Assembly: GCA_003008705.1 (NCBI GenBank)
Contig: PDUO01000012.1
Span: 882,870 to 946,869 of the forward strand
Origin: Pezicula radicicola
Taxonomy: Eukaryota; Ascomycota; Leotiomycetes; Helotiales; Dermateaceae
Reading direction: 5' to 3'
Length of the DNA: 64,000 nt
The position numbers were made by a program, and so were the translations under genes. This document shows positions 24,222 through 34,491 of the stretch, one piece after another. The stretch's first letter is position 1. The number at the start of each line of letters is the position of its first letter. The notes below the pieces were generated by a model. The model was given only the letters and a program-made list of their open reading frames with translations. It searched no databases and had not been told where the DNA came from.

Positions 24222-25422
24222 TCACAGAGCCATTTTATCCAAAATTTTTGAAACGCCCCTCCCCTTCATACCACCCTCATCCAACTCTTCAATCATCCTC
24301 CTCGCCCTATCCATCAACGTAGCTAACACCTTTCTGCAATACTCAAAACTGCCAGTCGACTCCATGTAGGAGACGGCATACTTCTTCACTTCGTCGTCGG
24401 TAGTCTTTTGTTTCAGGATATTAAGTAACTGGAGGTTCTCGGGCCGTGCACGGATGCTGTGGATAATCGGGAAGGAGAATTTACCCTCGGTGAGATCTTC
24501 ACACATGCCTTTATTCTGGGTCATTTCTAGCGAGGAGAGATTCATGTAGTCGTCGCGGATCTGGAAAATAATACCGATGAGGTTTACAAGAGGAACACAA
24601 TCTCTGATGGAAGAGTAAGTTTTTGGATATATGGTCATACTTGGAGATATACACGTACTTCGACTTCTTGCTCTCTGCTTGCATGAGCTTGACTGCCAGC
24701 CTGAACAATCCTCCCGTCTTGTTTCCCACCATTTCAAGGTAATCATCTTCGCTCGGGCATGTCAACGTATCTCTCCAGAATAGGTCCATGCCTTGTCCTC
24801 TATGCAAGTTTAATAACTCCTCTGTGTATATCGTGATAGCCTTTGGGTTATTTAGCTTTGACAACTCTTGTAAGGCGATGAAATAGACGTAATTTGCTGA
24901 GTTGATTGTTTGGGCGGTGCCGAAGATGCTGTGTGCAACTGGAAGCCCCCTTCGCAGAAGTGATGAGTCCTCCACATCGTCGACCAAAAGAGAAGCCGTG
25001 TGTAACATCCCAATAACCTTTATGATGACCTCTAAGCTCTCCTGAGGTACCTCAAGCCATTCGTTGAATGCAGCAATAGACTGCGCCCTGATATCCTTCC
25101 CAGGCCTTCCTTCCAAATACTCATATGGGCCAAACAAAATCTTCTCCTTTGCAGGAGACCAGCTACTTCTCCCATGAAACGCCATATCGTTCTTGTAGTA
25201 TTTCGACGGGTCGGGAGGAGGTGGACCAGGCGCCATCATAGGATTTAGGGTCGTCGGGCTTTGCATACCTGATCGTCGTCGCTGGCTGATCCAGTCTCCC
25301 TCGGGCACGGGTCGCAGCACGGGTTTGGAAGGAGTGTGGTTCAGATTGTTGATTCCCGTGGAAGACGTTCGGGGGGGGATCGCATTAGGGGATATCGGAC
25401 TCTCAAGCATGGCAGACGACAT
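24222..25422 (-). CDS. Geranylgeranyl diphosphate synthase
   Basis: Exon 1 (25422-24659) and exon 2 (24603-24222) flank a 55-nt intron with a GTACGT donor and CATCAG acceptor, giving 381 residues. The enzyme condenses farnesyl diphosphate and isopentenyl diphosphate to GGPP for protein prenylation, ubiquinone, carotenoids and diterpenes. The first aspartate-rich motif is DDVED at about 148-152, preceded by MLHTASLLV as in eukaryotic (type III) GGPP synthases. The second is the RDDYMN region near 271-276, immediately after the intron. [13 protein letters not shown] and [16 protein letters not shown] are also conserved. The first 85 residues are a low-complexity N-terminal tail rich in Ser and Pro. 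The frame stays open and looks coding up to about 25650 (for example [11 protein letters not shown]), so an upstream exon with an earlier start is likely. No cyclase is adjacent, which favours a primary-metabolism enzyme. Confidence 0.93.
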
Positions 25423-26366
25423 TTTTGCTAGGCGTTTTAAAGGAAGGCGCGAACGCTTTATATTCGGATTCGTCGGGGGGGTAGAAGCACCAGGCTGCAG
25501 TTTTGAAGCTCTTTTTCGTGCAAGGCTGCCGAGTACTGATGACGTTGAGTAGTCGGGGGACGGCTTGACCCGTGGGTGAGATGATTTTTGATTTTTTTCG
25601 TAAGAGGCTTCTGGATAATATTTGCACTTGACAGTACTGTGGCCCCTCACAGGAGAGGAGAGGGCGAAGAAACGATAAGTAGCTTTACGCCAATGTGTTA
25701 GATTTCCATTCGGTCAATGGGTGGTGAGGAGGAGGGGTGCTTCTGATAGGTCTGTGTTCACATGTCGCACAGCTGACCAGATTGCTGAAATCAGACTCGT
25801 TCGCCTGTGTAAGTGATGGATGGACACGATTAATTCCCCCCAGATGCGGAGCAAAGAGATAAGTAAAGTAAAAATAATGTACAGATAAAGGAGAGACAGC
25901 TTCAACCCTCTCTTCTGATCCTTAATTGTATGCGCCTCTAGATGAAAGAAACATGCATCTGAAAATCGTTTCATGTTGCCTATCTCCCCATGCAGCCTCG
26001 TCTCATCCCCCCCATCATATACTACAATCCTAGTCCATAACAGGTCATTGATTGACCGCCTTGCAGGGGGGACCGGGGAAGCTCGACATATCATGCTTGA
26101 TATGGAACTGGTTGCCCGGTTAGCAGTGAGCTCCGTGTGTGTTGTCGCATTCCTGCCCAAACGGCCAATAGTCAGTCCCAATAGTTGACCTGACTCTTGC
26201 CCTTCAAAGCAACTCCAAAACTTTTCAATTCTTCCAGCTCTTTTGTATTAACATTCTTCGGCGTCCTTCTATTTATTTTTTCTCTGCGATTCCTGGAGTC
26301 CCATTTTCTTTAAGCATTTCCCCAAAAGCACATAATCGCAAATATCAAAACATCAAAAACAAAACA
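25423..26366. promoter_or_regulatory. Divergent promoter region, GGPPS and Cdc14
   Basis: The GGPP synthase gene reads left and the Cdc14 gene reads right from this interval, so it must contain both promoters. Its left part (to about 25650) is probably coding for the GGPP synthase N-terminus. The last 60 bases before the Cdc14 ATG are an A- and C-rich leader (ATCAAAACATCAAAAAC). No specific operator was identified. Confidence 0.45.
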
Positions 26367-27306
26367 ATGGAGGCTTTACTTTCCCTGTCATTCGATAACC
26401 TCTCCTCCTACGACGGAGGCAAGATTCGCAAGGGACTCCGCCAGGTCGAGGGTCTGTTGGCGCAAATCTGCCTCTCGTCGTCGCCAAAGACGAGCGCGGA
26501 GAAGCGACGGTCGGTCATCGACCCTGGCAAGGAACCTCCGCCACGAAAAGCACTAGGAGAGTTAGGACAGGACCCGGCATTCAGAGAGTTCTTCAAGCTA
26601 CAAGAAGGCTTCGAATGGAACGTTGCACTGCGACTGGTCAACTCTTTGGATCGTTTAATGGGCAAGAGCAACGATGGCGCAAATGATCTGTTGATCTTGT
26701 CAACGTTGGACTTAATACAAGGAACCATGCTGTTGCATCCGCCATCGCGGTCGCTGTTTTCAAGAGAACTATACATGAATGTACGTTTTGAGCCTATATT
26801 TCTGGGACAAGACACATGCTAATAATTATTCCTCACAGCATCTTCTTGATCTCCTCGAGCCTGTTAACTGCCCAGCGATCCAATCTGCGACTCTCCTCAC
26901 CCTCGTATGCGCCCTCATCGATACCCCACAGAACACACGTACATTCGAGGATCTGGACGGCTTACTGACAGTAACATCACTATTCAAATCTCGATCCACG
27001 AGTCGAGAAGTCAAGCTCAAGCTCGTCGAATTCCTCTACTTTTACCTCATGCCCGAGACACCATCGATACCCAGCGCTAGCCCAACAGCTTCCGTCCCAG
27101 CGATCGCCATGCTACAGCGGAGTCCAAGTAAGCTCGCAGGCGCGTTCAATCGAAGTGAATCTGGAAGACAACGAGCTGATAGCACGAGCGAAAATGTGAA
27201 GACGACGGAGGAGAAGCAGGCATTGTTGGGGCGACACCTTAGCAGCGTGGATGACTTGGTTGCAGATCTTAGGGAGAGTACTCCATTTGGGTTGGTCGAT
27301 TGTTGA
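26367..27306 (+). CDS. cdc14: Cdc14-type septation initiation protein
   Basis: Exons 26367-26780 and 26839-27306 join in frame to 293 residues. The sequence matches the fungal CDC14 family named after fission yeast cdc14. This is the binding partner of the Sid1 kinase in the septation initiation network at the spindle pole body, and is unrelated to the Cdc14 phosphatase. Features of the family seen here are the start MEALLSLSFDNLSSYDGGKI, the KGLRQVEGLLAQICL helix, the FFKLQEGFEWNVALRLV segment and the alpha-helical repeat-like second half (LLDLLEPVNCPAIQSATLLT). The C-terminus has a Ser-rich stretch with an RSPSKLAG element and a 14-3-3-like or kinase-site look, then an acidic end. There are no transmembrane segments. 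The single intron is 58 nt. Confidence 0.9.
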
Positions 27307-27797
27307 AGGGAAAAGAATGGGATCCTCATCGAAATTGTTTGATCGTTGTTTTATTTGAGAAGGCTTTCTTTAAGAAGGCGCCGCATTACTGGATATCTTA
27401 TTTCTTTTGTTGGAGGCATTGGGATGGGTGTTTGGCCATAGAGGCAGAATGGCGTTGGGTGCATCTGCATCAGCATTGGATTCCGTCATGGCGTTGTCGT
27501 GGATTTGGTAACAGCATATTGCTAATTGTGCGAGCTTTTAAGAATACTTAAGGAAAGGTTTTCTATTTTTCTGGTTCAATTTTGAGAACTGCGAAAGCGA
27601 TCGTTGAAGTGGGTCGGGGCAGACTTTGGATTCCAAGCTCTTGTCATTTTCGTCCTCGTTGTAGTGATAGTGCTTTACGCATGTTCGTTCGTTACCAAAG
27701 CCGAATTTGCAGTTCTTCTGAAGAAAGGTTCGAGAACTCTGCTCGGGTATTCATTCCACATCTCTAATTCCCTAGAATCTCTACATAAATGCTGGTA
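27307..27797. other. 3' flanks of two convergent genes
   Basis: This 491-base interval separates the Cdc14 stop from the stop of the minus-strand cysteine-rich membrane protein. Open frames here (for example 27300-27551) lack domains and look like chance. Confidence 0.4.
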
Positions 27798-28954
27798 TTA
27801 GGGGAGTTCCACACGTGCAGCCGTCGCCTCAAGAGCCTTCTCATCTATAAAGCCAGGCGAAGCCATATTCGAATGCTCTCTCGAGTCAATCTCAATCGGG
27901 GTTGTAATGTCTCCAGGGCTAACAGGACTCAATGGGACGCCTTTATCGAAGCCGGGGGGAGTCCCCGGTGAAACTTGTGCTGTGTAAGGGCCGACTGTAG
28001 CCTCAGGTCCAAAGTAGCCTGTTGCTTGACGAGGGCCAAGAGGACGTCTACTTATTGCTGTCTCCTCTGACATATCTGCCGTTGGGGAAATGTTGCCTTC
28101 CTGTTTGGCACGTCTGCGGTGGATTGCGCAGAACCAGAGTAAGGAGCCGAGAATAGTGGCAACGGCTATTGAGATTGCGACACCTATGGCTGCCTTTGCG
28201 CCGGTTGATAAACCGGATTTCGTCGACGTCTCAGTGATGTTGCTAGCTATAGAGCCATTTGGTCCAGTTCTTAAAGTTGTTCCAGTAGCACTGGCACAGT
28301 AATTCGTCTTGTCGACAACAGTGCAACTTAGTCCATCATTACAACATCCACCACCGACAGACGAAGGACAAGCAATCTGAGAAGTTGTGCATCCAGTAGG
28401 TACCTCGGAGACGATAGCACTGCGCGAGGTAGTAGCAGTAGACTCACACTTTCCACTTGAAGTACATGCAAATCCATAAGAGCAACATCCTCCACCATAC
28501 TCAGCAGCACATAGAAAGGCACTTGTACTCGGGCAAGCTCGTCCACAGCATGATGCCAAGACAGTTGCCGTTCCACTGACTGCTGTTGTGATTTCACCAC
28601 ATTGGTATTGGGAAGCTGGACACTTACTGTCGCAGGGAGAACCAATGGCGCAGCATTTTGGTGAGTTGTTGGGATCGATATAACAGTATTGTGTATCGAG
28701 GCAGCAGACTGTAGAGTTGATATCCAAGCCTATTTGTGATGGTTAGTTATAAATCTGCGGTTTGGAGTGAAGAGCAAAGTACATGAATGAGCATTTGCTG
28801 CACAACCACCAGCTTGCCTCGCTTCTAACTGTGGTGGGAGTCCTAGGTAGAATCGTGGTGAAACGCCTTCCGGCATATTCATTACTCCATATTGAGCAGA
28901 TACACATGTCAGCAGCAAGAAAGCCACCGTAAGCATATGATACAATGAAACCAT
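27798..28954 (-). CDS. Secreted-type cysteine-rich single-pass membrane protein
   Basis: Exons 28954-28783 and 28729-27798 give 367 residues. The chosen ATG begins a clear signal peptide (MLTVAFLLLTCVSAQ). The extracellular part contains about 24 cysteines in repeated modules: VCCLDTQYC, CCAIGSPC, SCCGRACPS, GGGCCSYGFAC and GGGCCNDGLSC. A Ser/Thr-rich stalk with NGS and NIT sequons follows, then one membrane helix near residues 233-257 (IGVAISIAVATILGSLLWF) with an HRRR stop-transfer. The cytoplasmic tail of about 110 residues is rich in Pro, Gly and Ser. The topology resembles fungal cell-wall sensors (WSC/Mid2 class), but the cysteine pattern is not the WSC domain. I do not recognise a named family; a surface-sensing or wall-binding role is inference. 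Confidence 0.85.
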
Positions 28955-29832
28955 TTCGTAATAGATGTCAGTCCGAACCTGAGCCGGGATAAACAAACAT
29001 CTGGGTCTTAATCTGACATTCTTGACAGCAACGTACACACTTGAGAGGAGAGAAAAGATAAGATGGAGCAAAGAGAAGGCTAAGTAAACATATGTATCCT
29101 AATGAGTAAACCCACGAAATCAGAGATCCCAATGCGGGATGCTTTTTCTGCGGCCGAGAGCGAATTCTCCCAGCTGAAGGAAGAGCTGCAACTGCAAGCC
29201 ACCATTTACGAGCTTGGTAATTGGCTCTGTTGATATCGATGTGGAAGGGGGCGGTGTCAGACTGTCGATGAGAGGCTCGTCGAGACTTCTAGCCCCCCAA
29301 TATAGGTCGCATTAGAAGACTCTATGGCGGCAAATAGTGGCCTCTCTTGACGAAAACGATTTTTAGACTCATCACCTGCCAATCACTTGAAATTGTGGTG
29401 AAAAGTCCGAGGCATTGCATTTTGAAAAAAAAAAAAAAAAGGATATCGGCCTAATGAATGAAAGTTTAGGATGGATAGAATATACATGCCATCAACTTGA
29501 GGGCCTGTTCTTGAAGTAGTTTGGGGAGAAGGATGTCGTGCAGCGTGCAGTTGTTGAACCTGCCGCCAAGAAAATCACAAGCAATGTTTGAAGCCTCGTT
29601 TCCAGGGCAGAAAGCTCGTCACGTCTGCCAAAAAACATCGAGAGCTTCAAGCTGAGTTTAAAACACAAGAAGCTTTGCAACCAAGCACCAAATTACTTTC
29701 AATCCCTCAATCTCGAAATCGAAAACCTTTACTTACCGCGCCATATCTCCTAACCGCACCACAATCCTGCTGTCAATATCCCACATCTCAGAGCTTCCCA
29801 TTGTCATAGCTCTGATCATACTAAACGACAGT
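28955..29832. other. Divergent intergenic region with poly-A tract
   Basis: This interval contains the promoters of the cysteine-rich membrane protein (left) and the beta-catenin-like gene (right). A run of 16 A lies at 29425-29440. Short frames such as 29588-29809 have no domain. Confidence 0.45.
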
Positions 29833-31831
29833 ATGGCAAGCATTGACGACTTATTCAAGGCCAGTTCACGCGTCCCTTCTGCAGATATAAGCTAACAATC
29901 CTCCAGAAACCAGCCCTCCCCAGTAACAAGCGCAAACTAGAATCCTCACGAGATCCCAGTCAGTTTTTCCCAAGTCGCAAAGCTGCTATGTAGCAGGAAC
30001 AACCTTCTAACACCCTGTAGGTGAAATCTACAAATCCGCAAAATTAGCAAGCAACGGCTCTGCCAAGAGTAATGGTCGCGCTGCAGCAGTAGAAGAAGAT
30101 GACGATGATATCGAAGCAGGCCCCTCAATGCCTCCGCCCGACGATGACGAAGAACAAGAACCTGATGGTGACGATGAAGAAGGACGGTTCTTCGGCGGGG
30201 GCATAACAAAAGATGAATCTGAAATACTAGATTATATGGAAGGACAAGAAAGTGCCTCTATAGCACCGGAAAAAATCGACTCGGCCTGGCTCCGAAAACT
30301 GGCTCTTAATTTCGAGAAACGAATCACCAAAAATGCAGAACTGCGCGCAAAGTTTGAGAACGAGCCTCAGAAGTTTATAGATAGTGAGGCGGACTTGGAT
30401 CAGGATATTAAGTCATTGAGTATATTAGCTGAACATCCGGAGCTTTATGGGGAGTTTGCGAAACTAGGGTGTGTGGCTAGTTTGGTTGGACTGTTGGCGC
30501 ATGAGAATACGGATATCGCGATTGATGCCGTGGAGATCATTAGCGAGTTGACGGATGAGGATGTTGAGAGTGAGGAGGAACAGTGGAATGTGATTGTGGA
30601 TGCCATGGTCGATGCCGACTTACTGGATCTACTAGTCTCGAATTTTGCTCGATTCAGCGAGAACAATGAATCCGACAGGACAGGCGTATATCATGCATTA
30701 AGTGTGCTTGAAAACCTGGCGTCGAGGACATCGCTAGCAGAGAAAATTGGCCAAGAAACAAAAGTGCTGCAATGGCTACTAGAACGAATCCAAAAGAAAG
30801 AATCACCCGTCAGCCAAAACAAACAATACTCCGCCGAAGTCCTCGCCATCCTCCTCCAATCCTCACCCCTCAATAGACAAAAACTAACCTCCCTGAACGG
30901 CGTCGACTATATCCTCCAACTCCTAGCCCCCTATCGAAAACGCGACCCCCAAAAAGGAACCGAAGAAGAAGAATTTATTGAAAACATCTTCGACAGCTTA
31001 ACCTGCACAGTTGACGAAGCATCAGGAAAACAAAAGTTCCTCGAGGCAGAAGGCGTCGAACTCTGCCTCATCATGATCAAAGAAGGCAAGATGAGTAAAT
31101 CGCGAGCATTGCGACTACTGGACCATGCCTTAGGAGGACCAACCCTTACAAAAACAACAACAGAAGTCTGCGAAAGACTCGTCGAAGCAGCTGGCCTTAA
31201 AACAATCTTCACTCTCTTCACATCCAAAAAACCCCAAGACAACGACCCCCAAACAATTGAACACCTCCTCGGAATCTTCACCTCCCTCCTCCGCCACCTC
31301 CCCGCCACCTCCCCCTCCCGAATCCGCACTTTAGCAAAATTCGTCGAAAAAGACTACTCAAAACTTTCAAAACTAATAGCTCTGAGAAGAGACTACGCAT
31401 CCAGAGTCGCCCTAGTAGATACACAGATTCGCAACGAACAGAAACGGTTAAGTGGAGAAGAGAGAGAGGAGATGGCCGATGAATGGTTAAGTAGACGATT
31501 AGATGCTGGACTCTTCTGTTTACAGAGTGTGGATGTTGTGTTGGCTTGGTTAGTAGCTGAGGATGATGGTGCTGCGGAGAGAATTAGGAAGTTGCTTGCT
31601 GACAGGGATGAGACTTTGGGGGTTGTGAGGGAGACTATACAGGGTGAGTTTTATTTTGGGTTTTATTCTATCCTATCCCCTATCCTCTTCTTGCTTTTGA
31701 ATTCAGTTCTTGTTTCGCTTTATTTACTAACCCTTCCTTCAACAGAGCAACTCGATACAATGGTAGGGGAGACAGAGGAGGAGACTATGGCGAGGGATAT
31801 GCTGAGTACATTAGTCCAGTTCCTCACCTAG
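29833..31831 (+). CDS. Beta-catenin-like protein 1 homologue
   Basis: Exons 29833-29859, 29907-29958, 30021-31643 and 31746-31831 join in frame to 595 residues. Human CTNNBL1 is an armadillo-repeat nuclear protein associated with the Prp19/CDC5L splicing complex. The start MASIDDLFK leads into KPALPSNKRKLESS, an NLS-like basic element, then EIYKSAKL. An acidic stretch (PPPDDDEEQEPDGDDEEG) precedes the conserved FFGGGITKDESEILDYM. The rest is helical: WLRKLALNFEKRI, SILAEHPELYGEFAKLG and CVASLVGLLAHENTDIAIDA are family hallmarks. The first intron must begin with GC (AAG|GCCAGT), because no GT donor nearby keeps frame and reaches the CTCCAG acceptor at a usable length. The C-terminal exon is short. 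Confidence 0.92.
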
Positions 31832-31875
31832 CTAGTCCATAAATAAATAAAACTACCTACCAAGACCAAGAAGTC

Positions 31876-32121
31876 CTATATAAGTATAAAGACGTACTCC
31901 TCGTAAAATATTATTTTCCTATTTTTCTTAGAGCGACACACCTGGCGAATGCAAAACCCGTATTCGACCAGAAAGACTGCGATATCATCATAATCCGTTT
32001 CACCCGCGTCATAGAGAGAGGGAGCCCTTCTAGGGCCATCATTATCGACCGGAAGTATAGTATCATCGAGTTTTAGAAGTAGTAGGCTCACCACATCTTC
32101 ATGACCGTTGAAGGTTGCCCA
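31876..32121 (-). pseudogene. Ankyrin-repeat relic
   Basis: Reading leftward from 32121, the frame gives WATFNGHEDVVSLLLL, then DNDGPRRAPSLYDAGETDYD and DIAVFLVEYG, which are degraded ankyrin repeats (the NGHEDVV-LLL and DI-VFL-EYG elements). A TAA lies immediately before the first residue, and there is no start codon or splice acceptor in a good position. The rightmost part decays before the stop at 31876. It is a fragment of a former ankyrin-protein gene, not an active gene. Confidence 0.55.
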
Positions 32122-32497
32122 TTACAGAGCATTCTATCTGAATCAAAAATACCTTTTACGGTTTCAGCGCCATGCCATCAAACAGTAAAGAATGCCAGTA
32201 TGGTCGAGAATAACAATACAGTTACCAGCAGACAGTCAGTGACTAATGATTGGAACATCAGTGGAGATGTTTAAATAGGAGATTACAGGGCGTGGTTCAC
32301 CGTTCTCGAAATATTTTGGCGGGGCCAAGAGAAACAAACAAGGATGAGCTTCCACCCGCCGATGATGACGTCGAGTCAGCCTTGAGACTATCAAACATGT
32401 TTGTTTTACCACCAGTACATATACCATTCTCACAATATTAACGCACTTTGACCATGCTCAACAACAATACTTCATTCTCCATATCAACACAATAACA

Positions 32498-34491
32498 ATG
32501 GCTTCTCTTCTGCGCCAAATTGTTGCTGGTCCTCGCACCCGTCACCCCGAAGCTGGTTTGGACCTCTGCTATGTAACAGATCAAAGTACAAATTCTGCCC
32601 CTTTTTTGTCTCAGAAAGCAATGACTGACCTGGGCGTTCTGTGCAGTTATCGCAACCTCTGGTCCCAGTGGTACGTACCCGCAGCGCGCATACCGAAACC
32701 CTCTCGACCAGCTCGTAAAATTCCTGGACTACAAACATGCAAAGGACTGGACCATATGGGAGTTCAGGGCAGAAGGCACTGGATATCCAGATTCTGAAGT
32801 GTATAACCGCATCTGGCATTATCCATGGCCTGACCACCATCCTCCGCCCTTCAGGCTTGTCCCCATGATCATGGCTAGTATGCGTAACTGGCTGAGGGAT
32901 GAGAATGGGAAGGAGAGGAAGGGGAGAGTGGCGGTTGTACATTGCAAGGCTGGAAAGGGGAGAAGTGGAACGATGGCGTGTTCTTATCTGATATCCGAAT
33001 GCGGATGGACCGTCAGTGAGGCTCTGGCACGGTTTACTGAGAGGAGAATGCGCCCGGGATTTGGACAGGGTATTTCCATTCCAAGTCAGCTGAGATGGAT
33101 CAATTATGTTGACCGATGGACTCATGGAGACAAAGTCTACGTTGAGCGGCAGATTGAAATTATGGAGGTTCATGTCTGGGGTCTAAGAGATGGAGTTAAA
33201 GTCCAAGTTGAGGGCTTTATCGAAGAGGGAAAGGTGATAAAACTCTTCCACGTCTTTACAAAAAAGGAGAGGGTTGTTGTCGAGGGACAGGTTTCGGGCG
33301 GAGGTATCAAGGATATGATATCTGACTTGGCAGGTTTTAACAACGAAGCGAAAGTACAAAAGGCTCCTACCAGTTCTCAACTTGATAGTGCTGCTAGTAG
33401 CAAAGAACGTCCAGCAGCATCCACACGAAATACCTCTTCAAATATTGAGAGTAAATCGGGCAGCAGTTCGGAGGAGACTGGCGATGAAGCAGGAGGTGGC
33501 GCTGTAATCTTCAAACCATCGACAAGAGTCATCCTACCTACGAGCGACATCAATATTGATTTCGAACGACGGAACAAGGCATCTATGGGCTGGACCATGG
33601 TAACATCAGTTGCTCATGTATGGTTCAATGCATACTTTGAAGGCAATGGACCTGAAAATAATGGACGCCCAGATGATGCCGGAGTATTTGAGATTGAATG
33701 GGATGCTATGGACGGTATCAAAGGCTCTAGTCGTAAAGGCACTCGAGCATTCGATCGCTTCGCTGTTGTTTGGAAAGCATACGAACCAGAGGGCCGTGGG
33801 AGAAGTCACGAGGTTATTCGTGAGCCAGGAGTCGATTCGCCTGTACCGCAAATGGCCCCAGCAGATTGGAAGGGTGGGAATGTTACATCGCCATCGGGTA
33901 GTGGGAAAGTCCTTGGACTTCGCAGTGAGAGCCCAGCCAGCGTAGATGTCAGCAAAGCAAGCAGTGTCAAGAGCAGCCATGGAAAGGACACTGACGAGAC
34001 TTCCGTGGAAGGAGTCAGGTATAGTGAATCGGCTGGAGAAGAAGATCTAAATGTCGATTTGGACAAGTTGCCGCAACCGCAAGACAACGGTTCTGAGCCT
34101 TCTTTGGCTGCAGTAAATGCGGGTCTGGATACAGCATCAAGCACAACACCCAAACGCGGTACAGCTACAGATTTGTGAGTAGTAAACTACAACAGAACTC
34201 CCTATACTAAATAGAAGCTAATGCAATACATACAGCCCTCAACAAAAAATCCCCAATAACTCCAAAACTGACCCCGAGACTTCTATCACCGGGACCATCA
34301 CCAAAGCCCCGGAATCCATAGAGACAAAGGACACTACAACTTCTAAACCAGCGGCCGCTGGAGTAATCAGTGGTATACCACATATATCAACTTCGGATCT
34401 GCCAGATGGTGTTCCAGAGGAGAACTTGAAGAATACTAAGGATCATAAACTAGAGCATGTGAAGTCGTTAAAGAAGACGACAGATTCGTAA
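32498..34491 (+). CDS. PTEN-type phosphoinositide phosphatase
   Basis: Exons 32498-32585, 32647-34174 and 34236-34491 join in frame to 623 residues. The N-terminus (GLDLCYVTDQIIATSGPSG) and WHYPWPDHHPPPF match the dual-specificity phosphatase domain of PTEN. The active-site loop HCKAGKGRSGT near residues 128-138 has the lysines that bind the inositol ring, so the protein should dephosphorylate PtdIns(3,4,5)P3 or related lipids. The C2 part follows, but it is split by a low-complexity Ser/Glu insertion of about 60 residues (KSGSSSEETGDEAGGG) before RVILPTSDINIDF and FNAYFEGNG. The last 150 residues are a disordered Ser/Thr-rich tail that ends without a PDZ-binding motif. The first exon is 88 nt; all junctions are canonical. 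Confidence 0.92.

Noticed and set aside
24222..28954. Terpenoid gene cluster around GGPP synthase
   Set aside because: Neighbours are Cdc14, a membrane protein and a splicing-related protein; no cyclase, P450 or prenyltransferase is present.
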